Shown here: positions 15,901 through 17,993 of the stretch, piece after piece
How the letters are laid out: each line of letters opens with the position of its first letter
How positions within the stretch are numbered: position 1 is the stretch's first letter
From: Oscillospiraceae bacterium
GTDB taxonomy: Bacteria; Bacillota_A; Clostridia; Oscillospirales; JAAYXM01
Direction: 5' to 3'
Length of the DNA stretch: 17,993 nucleotides
NCBI GenBank assembly: GCA_017408185.1
Contig: JAFQVE010000346.1
Location: 1 to 17,993, forward strand
Notes under the pieces: generated by a model
Databases searched by the model: none
Told to the model about the DNA's origin: nothing
What the model saw: the letters and a program-made list of their open reading frames with translations, nothing else
Translations under genes and position numbers: made by a program

Positions 15901-17191
15901 AAACATCAACGCTTCCGCCATCGTTCATCTTCGGGTAATTTGCATTCAGACGATAGGTTGCATCTTTTGGAACTTCGACCTCAAAGGAAACATAGTTTCC
16001 TGCGCCGAGCTTAATATATCCGTTGCTATAGCTTAAAGCAGTTCCGTCGGGAGAAGCAACACTGCTCTCTCTTACCTTGAAGAAGCAGTTTGTTATATCA
16101 TAATTGATATTTGCAAGAGGCGATGTTGCCGAAAGTGTTGAAAGTGCCTTTGCAAGATTATACTGAACATTTATACCGCCATCGGAGATGTAATACTCCT
16201 TCTTCGCGATTCTTGTTGCGCCGCCATATTCAACGGTTACCGTTATATCTGTTGTGCCGGGTGCGACTTCTTCTATATTGCCCTCGGCATCAACTCTCAC
16301 AACATTTTCATTCCCGCTTTCATATGTAACGGTTGCGTCTGCTGCATCGAGAAGGCTCCAATCCGACATAAGGATGTCGAGATTCACCTTGCCGTTTTCA
16401 AAATCTTTTATCTCTGTATCTATAAGGAGCTTATTCTCACCCGTTCCTTCGATAAGATTTAGAGCATATATTGCGGTCCACTGGCAATTTTCTTCCGCAA
16501 AGCGAAGAAGTAAGATATATTCGCCGGTAGTGAGAGGAATCGGCTCACTGCTTATCCTGTCTACCTTTCTTCCTGTCGGTGCTGTTTCGATAACAGAACC
16601 GATTGCATCCTCGCTTGCTCTCGCATTGCAAGCATCTGTAAGGCTCATTCCATCGGGGGCCTTGAAGATATGAACCTCAGTATTAGTCGGAGCGGTTACC
16701 GCCTGCCAATCAAGCTCAACATTATAATCGCCGCTTATCGGTACGTTGATTTTAAATGCAACCCATTCGCCGACAACTCCCGTATTTCTTCTCGTCATAC
16801 GGAAGGCATTTGCATACTTTCTGTGCTTTGCTGTCTGATTTACATAGTAGAACATATCGTGCGAAAGCTCTTTTGTATAATTTCCGAGAACATTGTTCTC
16901 CTTATCTGCTACCTCAAGTGGCAGGATGTTGAAATTATACTTTAAAGTAACATTATCAGTTGCGGGATATTCGCTCTTTACAACCTTCACCTTCGCAGTC
17001 TTTGAAATAGTATTGTCGCAATTTGCCGCAGAAATTGTTGCGGTGATTTCTGCTTCACCTGCACCAATAGCGGTAATCTTACCCGATGCATCAACATTTG
17101 CGATATTTTTATCATTCGTTTTATATTCAATAGTTATATCGCCGGCTTCTGTTTCTCCATCCGAAAGCTTATCCGATACTTCAATCACCAT
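9926..17191 (-). CDS. Giant SLH-anchored heparinase II/III-type polysaccharide lyase (main part, frame-shifted from its N-terminus)
   Basis: The first in-frame ATG is at 17191, but the reading frame is meaningful up to about 17389, where it joins the signal-peptide fragment at 17371-17850 after a -1 shift; bridged, the protein is about 2641 residues. Bridged numbering: 215-290 Ig-like Big2; 304-468 a copy of the first module; further carbohydrate-binding-like modules near 560-720 and 810-1005, separated by Big2-like modules; about 1195-1950 a heparinase II/III-type lyase with a zinc knuckle (CRYC and CTIC), a SHSHQDN motif near 1797 and WHNATISHNTVTI near 1834; 2300-2391 a putative Ig/He_PIG domain; a Gly8 and Ser/Thr/Pro linker near 2420; 2465-2641 three SLH repeats for wall attachment. 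The family cleaves uronic-acid polysaccharides by beta-elimination; the substrate is not readable. The 17191 start lacks a ribosome binding site, so this part alone is probably not made. Confidence 0.88.
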   Translation of the reverse strand: MVIEVSDKLSDGETEAGDITIEYKTNDKNIANVDASGKITAIGAGEAEITATISAANCDNTISKTAKVKVVKSEYPATDNVTLKYNFNILPLEVADKENNVLGNYTKELSHDMFYYVNQTAKHRKYANAFRMTRRNTGVVGEWVAFKINVPISGDYNVELDWQAVTAPTNTEVHIFKAPDGMSLTDACNARASEDAIGSVIETAPTGRKVDRISSEPIPLTTGEYILLLRFAEENCQWTAIYALNLIEGTGENKLLIDTEIKDFENGKVNLDILMSDWSLLDAADATVTYESGNENVVRVDAEGNIEEVAPGTTDITVTVEYGGATRIAKKEYYISDGGINVQYNLAKALSTLSATSPLANINYDITNCFFKVRESSVASPDGTALSYSNGYIKLGAGNYVSFEVEVPKDATYRLNANYPKMNDGGSVDVYINDADTYNSSSLGEKAGSFDCKNTSGSNTTVTGNVELLECKKYVITFVPNGGFGYIGSFTLVSGDTKGTVLMSVGMEDIVGSQPKIYGIMSDGSRTDDISRLSVTYSISDEDVAKIDTSTGAITDVSSGELEVTATATIGTRTVYAKKPYLALKSARGTSYYVDFGAKLSDCGIGGGSGKSFTLVNFDKTDGIYRFFGGSGDTENDSFRRARPGNVAIRHGQYISFEVLFPEAGVYDMEMWNAATDFAGDINVYLSKNGSSLKAEDKVGEYNCYDAAIAYNPSYFKDIVTEPNIVKNFRIKEPGYYIITFESDCSSLKEHSSDWEYAYGSVGSFRLISGEDSVLIGAFPADNREESEYILLYPDEKVIEYTDPNVPGQTKLNVAIKKLNGEASDKVFDSISYSSADSAIAEIAADGTITAITDGDVDVSASATYGGKVYSGTISVNAYDDTGIESATIEVPSEIYVRETKKAQLIAFMKSGNKVRVPWNNPVVFSELGGLLKVAEDGTITGAAPGDAVLRAEAFFRGDEIDVTADIKVTLDQSKSEPSYYTYEKRKIAKENIQKYSWAKSARNTAVEAADAYVTNYAVLYDRIPREGIPRARQVTHSDDSEYYKYCRYCGGDVEGSTSGGYGGWAYNPINRPWKIQCTICKRLFPSNDFATLYQYGLDENGIYDADRAKAVNAEKVASGEGKNAYINELYPEIGEQVLPEYGGEPGVNVTLNNGRGLRPGETVEGWGVDDGWGYRPVDENGNNYRIATGDIEITCYIANYMMKLTNNLSGIVYNLAMAYVYTDDERYGRAGAILLDRIADLLPEYDLQYQYKKDGTRINNNASGYFTNQITDVESFSSFVLATDALFPMKDDTQVISFLSSKAAELGLENKKETGDDIWRNWKHGVILECFEGIKTHRLFGNFGMPQRLAASCAVALNEEPESSEMVKWIYAAGDLDSARPQGGNVLPQLIDEVSRDGLGTESGDNYNAYWYTRLFEISEYLEAYKGDENYNLWEHPKFAKMFTGFKKKILVNNQLAQIGDSSSPAMTGMSGDLNAFLYAFQNYKDTDFGAEIAQYIYQKNKYNLSDLHYSILTKNPESLQSEIKKIVTDNPEQKNEMLAGYGFAILRDGGNYLSASAADQKNTLRDAWLYFGAAKSHSHQDNLNLGLEAFGLNIAPDNGYPERTGKDANRYQWHNATISHNTVTINEKNSIKGTINNGVPLHFDDTKQVKLIDVDASCSYNEAENYRRTLVMVKVDDENSYTLDFFRITGGDVHTYSFHSQAENAVAVSGLDNMIEQKDENGNWVGTFVSGVGQDGQEYVGVDVPYQDLKGNWKDANGNPYLLKMPGQDPHTQDLWDYETYFPRGYSWMSKVRRDRAPSSEFAVEFDVVDYRDAVLNGDGIRLRLTQLNSFTPSEVAIVGGPTPRKDSSDVLPETFDYLLVQNKGNNIDSLYATVFEPYRNNRYIESIEKCAVEGISDNDPSVRAIKVTHVGGKRIDYIVYSEDNERTLRIDNLFDFRGFIGYYSINDKGEILSRYVNDGDLIGEKTDEVSAYTGMVAGFDGETEFGDFENFIDIKVTNTAVDEKALSNIVGRWIFIENDGVENAAYEILGAEKLSEDTVRLDTGNVTNIRSYVDAYKPEEGYIYNMSIGDNFRIPVSESDDSSPIFDVVNNAATSAGSTVTVEVNAESPLDGKTITYIGETLPRGASFNSETGVVTWKPDDSQVGENHVAITARDSDGREATTHFNITVYGRTTGSKNESTEAPSTGSTDTSVGGGGGGGGTAPTDKPATNADETDDAGVADNTETEVENAPDASGETDTIRFTDLGSYAWAENAINALAVDGVIKGTTASTFSPAANITRADFALLLVRAFNLTSNNTENFADVNASDYFATELAIARNTGIVGGIGDNKYAPRNSITRQDMMVIVCRALKAIGIELEAREVEYPDIADVSDYAKDAVKALITAGLVNGKNGFIAPADHTTRAEVAVLIKRILDYVK

Positions 17192-17370
17192 ATCGGTTGT
17201 GTTGCCACTTTCAAGCTCTGTTGCCGGAGCGGTGTAATTTGCTATGACCGGAAGAAGCTTCTGAGGGGCAAGGGTAAGCGAATAAATCGCCTGCCAGCCG
17301 CAATTAGCCTCTGCGAGACGGAAAGCAAGAACATTCTGACCTTTTTCAAGATATACGGAGCCGTTTTTGT

Positions 17371-17850
17371 TTACCTGCTCGCTCGCGTCTTTGCGCCACT
17401 TGCAGTAACATATCCGATTGCTCCGACACTTGTCAGCGCATTGCAGGCAGTAGCAACATCTGTCCCTTCAGTTAGCTTGAATATATGCACTTCGGTTTTT
17501 GTTGAGCCACTCACCATAGCCCAGTCGAGAGCAATATCATAGTATCCGCTTCCGGGTACCTGAATGTAGAATGCAATCCATTCTCCTACAGTTGATACAT
17601 CCTTTCGCTGGAAACGGAATGTTCCATTATACTTGCGATGCTTTGCGTTCTGTTTTGCATACTGAAACGTATTGTCTGTTGTTGTGTATGTATAATATGA
17701 GCAAGCACCATCTGCATCTGCAATGGTTGACGGCAATATCTGGAAATTATACGTTATTGCCTGTGCATCCCCTGCCGAAGCAATGGAAACCGCAGGGAGA
17801 ATCGATATCAGCATTGATACCGCAAGAAAAACAGATATTATTCTCTTCAT
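17371..17850 (-). CDS. N-terminal fragment of the giant surface lyase (signal peptide plus first module)
   Basis: A 159-codon frame starting at ATG 17850, five bases after a perfect AGGAGG (17861-17856); an upstream GTG at 17868 is disfavoured. Residues 1-26 are a Sec signal peptide: KR, then a hydrophobic core, then SIASA before the likely cleavage site. Residues 32-154 begin a binding-like module closely related to the one at 304-468 of the bridged protein (YNFQILP/YNFNILP, AKHRKY, VGEWIAF/VGEWVAF, TEVHIFK shared). The frame then runs into TAA within five residues past codon 154. Reading one base back at the AAG codon (17391-17389) restores the second half of the module and continues without a stop to 9926. 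The gene is therefore either broken by a one-base deletion, affected by a sequence error, or read by frameshifting. Confidence 0.85.
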   Translation of the reverse strand: MKRIISVFLAVSMLISILPAVSIASAGDAQAITYNFQILPSTIADADGACSYYTYTTTDNTFQYAKQNAKHRKYNGTFRFQRKDVSTVGEWIAFYIQVPGSGYYDIALDWAMVSGSTKTEVHIFKLTEGTDVATACNALTSVGAIGYVTASGAKTRASR

Positions 17851-17887
17851 ATTTACCTCCTTTTTCACTTTACTCCATGATCTTCAG

Positions 17888-17928
17888 TAAAAACTGCGGA
17901 GCGCTGAGATATTTCTCTGCGCCCCGCA
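17888..17928 (-). terminator. Terminator between the partial upstream gene and the giant gene
   Basis: On the minus strand, TGCGGGGCGC(A)GAG pairs with CTC(A)GCGCTCCGCA around an AAATAT loop (17928-17895; one G-T pair and one A-A mismatch), followed by GTTTTTAC. It lies 13 bases after the stop of the partial gene. Only 37 bases separate it from the giant gene start and no promoter is evident there, so readthrough may supply transcription. Confidence 0.75.
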
Positions 17929-17940
17929 AACAGTTACTTA

Positions 17941-17993
17941 TCAATCGGAGTAGATAACGCGGTATTCATTGCCGTCTTCGTAGATGATATATC
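17941..17993 (-). CDS. C-terminal end of an unidentified gene (cut by window edge)
   Basis: The minus strand has an open frame entering from the right edge and stopping at TGA 17943-17941, with a last stretch of YIIYEDGNEYRVIYSD. Only 17 codons are visible, too few for a function. The alternating hydrophobic and charged pattern suggests beta strands. Its position directly before the giant lyase, with the same orientation, makes it a candidate member of the same surface polysaccharide locus. Confidence 0.55.
   Translation of the reverse strand, partial: YIIYEDGNEYRVIYSD

Noticed and set aside
17389..17391. Programmed -1 frameshift as the preferred explanation for the split gene
   Set aside because: The slip site is only a short A-AAG without a full X-XXY-YYZ heptamer, and I see no clear downstream stimulatory structure. 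Deletion or sequence error is more likely.

Overview
The window looks like a chromosome fragment of an anaerobic Firmicutes/Clostridia-type bacterium. Supporting signs are strong AGGAGG-type ribosome binding sites, TTGACA/TATAAT-type promoters, TTG starts, an S-layer-homology (SLH) anchored surface protein and an ArpU-like phage regulator. The taxonomic call is an inference; no rRNA or tRNA gene is present to test it.

Layout. (1) 1-594, minus strand: the N-terminal 198 residues of an NAD(P)-dependent malic enzyme, cut by the window edge, with a promoter and a long terminator-like leader hairpin. (2) 807-2704: a compact phage-derived cassette. A CI/LexA-like repressor (XRE helix-turn-helix plus S24 self-cleaving domain) reads leftward. 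Three small overlapping genes read rightward: a zinc ribbon, a putative winged helix and an ArpU/sigma region 4-like regulator. They end at a strong terminator. A 15-bp sequence recurs in inverted orientation at both divergent promoters and is the likely operator. No integrase or structural phage gene is seen. (3) 2705-2998: control region of the next operon, with three ATTGTTTC-type half-sites and a promoter. (4) 2999-9743: a five-gene rightward catabolic operon. It encodes a GH28-like beta-helix protein, a class V PLP enzyme, a BNR/sialidase-like propeller, a neutral-ceramidase-family amidase and a fused 2-dehydro-3-deoxygalactonokinase/KDPG(al) aldolase. None has a signal peptide, so the pathway appears cytosolic. 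A bidirectional-looking terminator follows. (5) 9926-17850, minus strand: a giant secreted modular protein (about 2641 residues if a single frameshift is bridged) with carbohydrate-binding-like repeats, Ig-like Big2 modules, a heparinase II/III-type lyase, a Gly-rich linker and three SLH repeats. (6) 17941-17993: the last codons of another minus-strand gene.

How the parts may work together (inference): the SLH-anchored lyase would cut a uronic-acid-containing polysaccharide outside the cell. Imported oligosaccharides would be trimmed and de-acylated by the cytosolic beta-helix, propeller and ceramidase-like enzymes. The PLP enzyme would act on an amino or sulfur-bearing intermediate. The kinase-aldolase fusion would feed 2-keto-3-deoxy-sugar acids to pyruvate and glyceraldehyde-3-phosphate. 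The ceramidase-like amidase plus PLP enzyme beside a uronate endpoint suggests an N-acylated amino-sugar or amino-uronate substrate. No transporter, isomerase/dehydratase or dedicated regulator lies inside the window. The main anomalies are the kinase-aldolase fusion, the -1 frameshift near position 17389 in the giant gene, the structured-looking segment before the shared terminator and the isolated phage switch.
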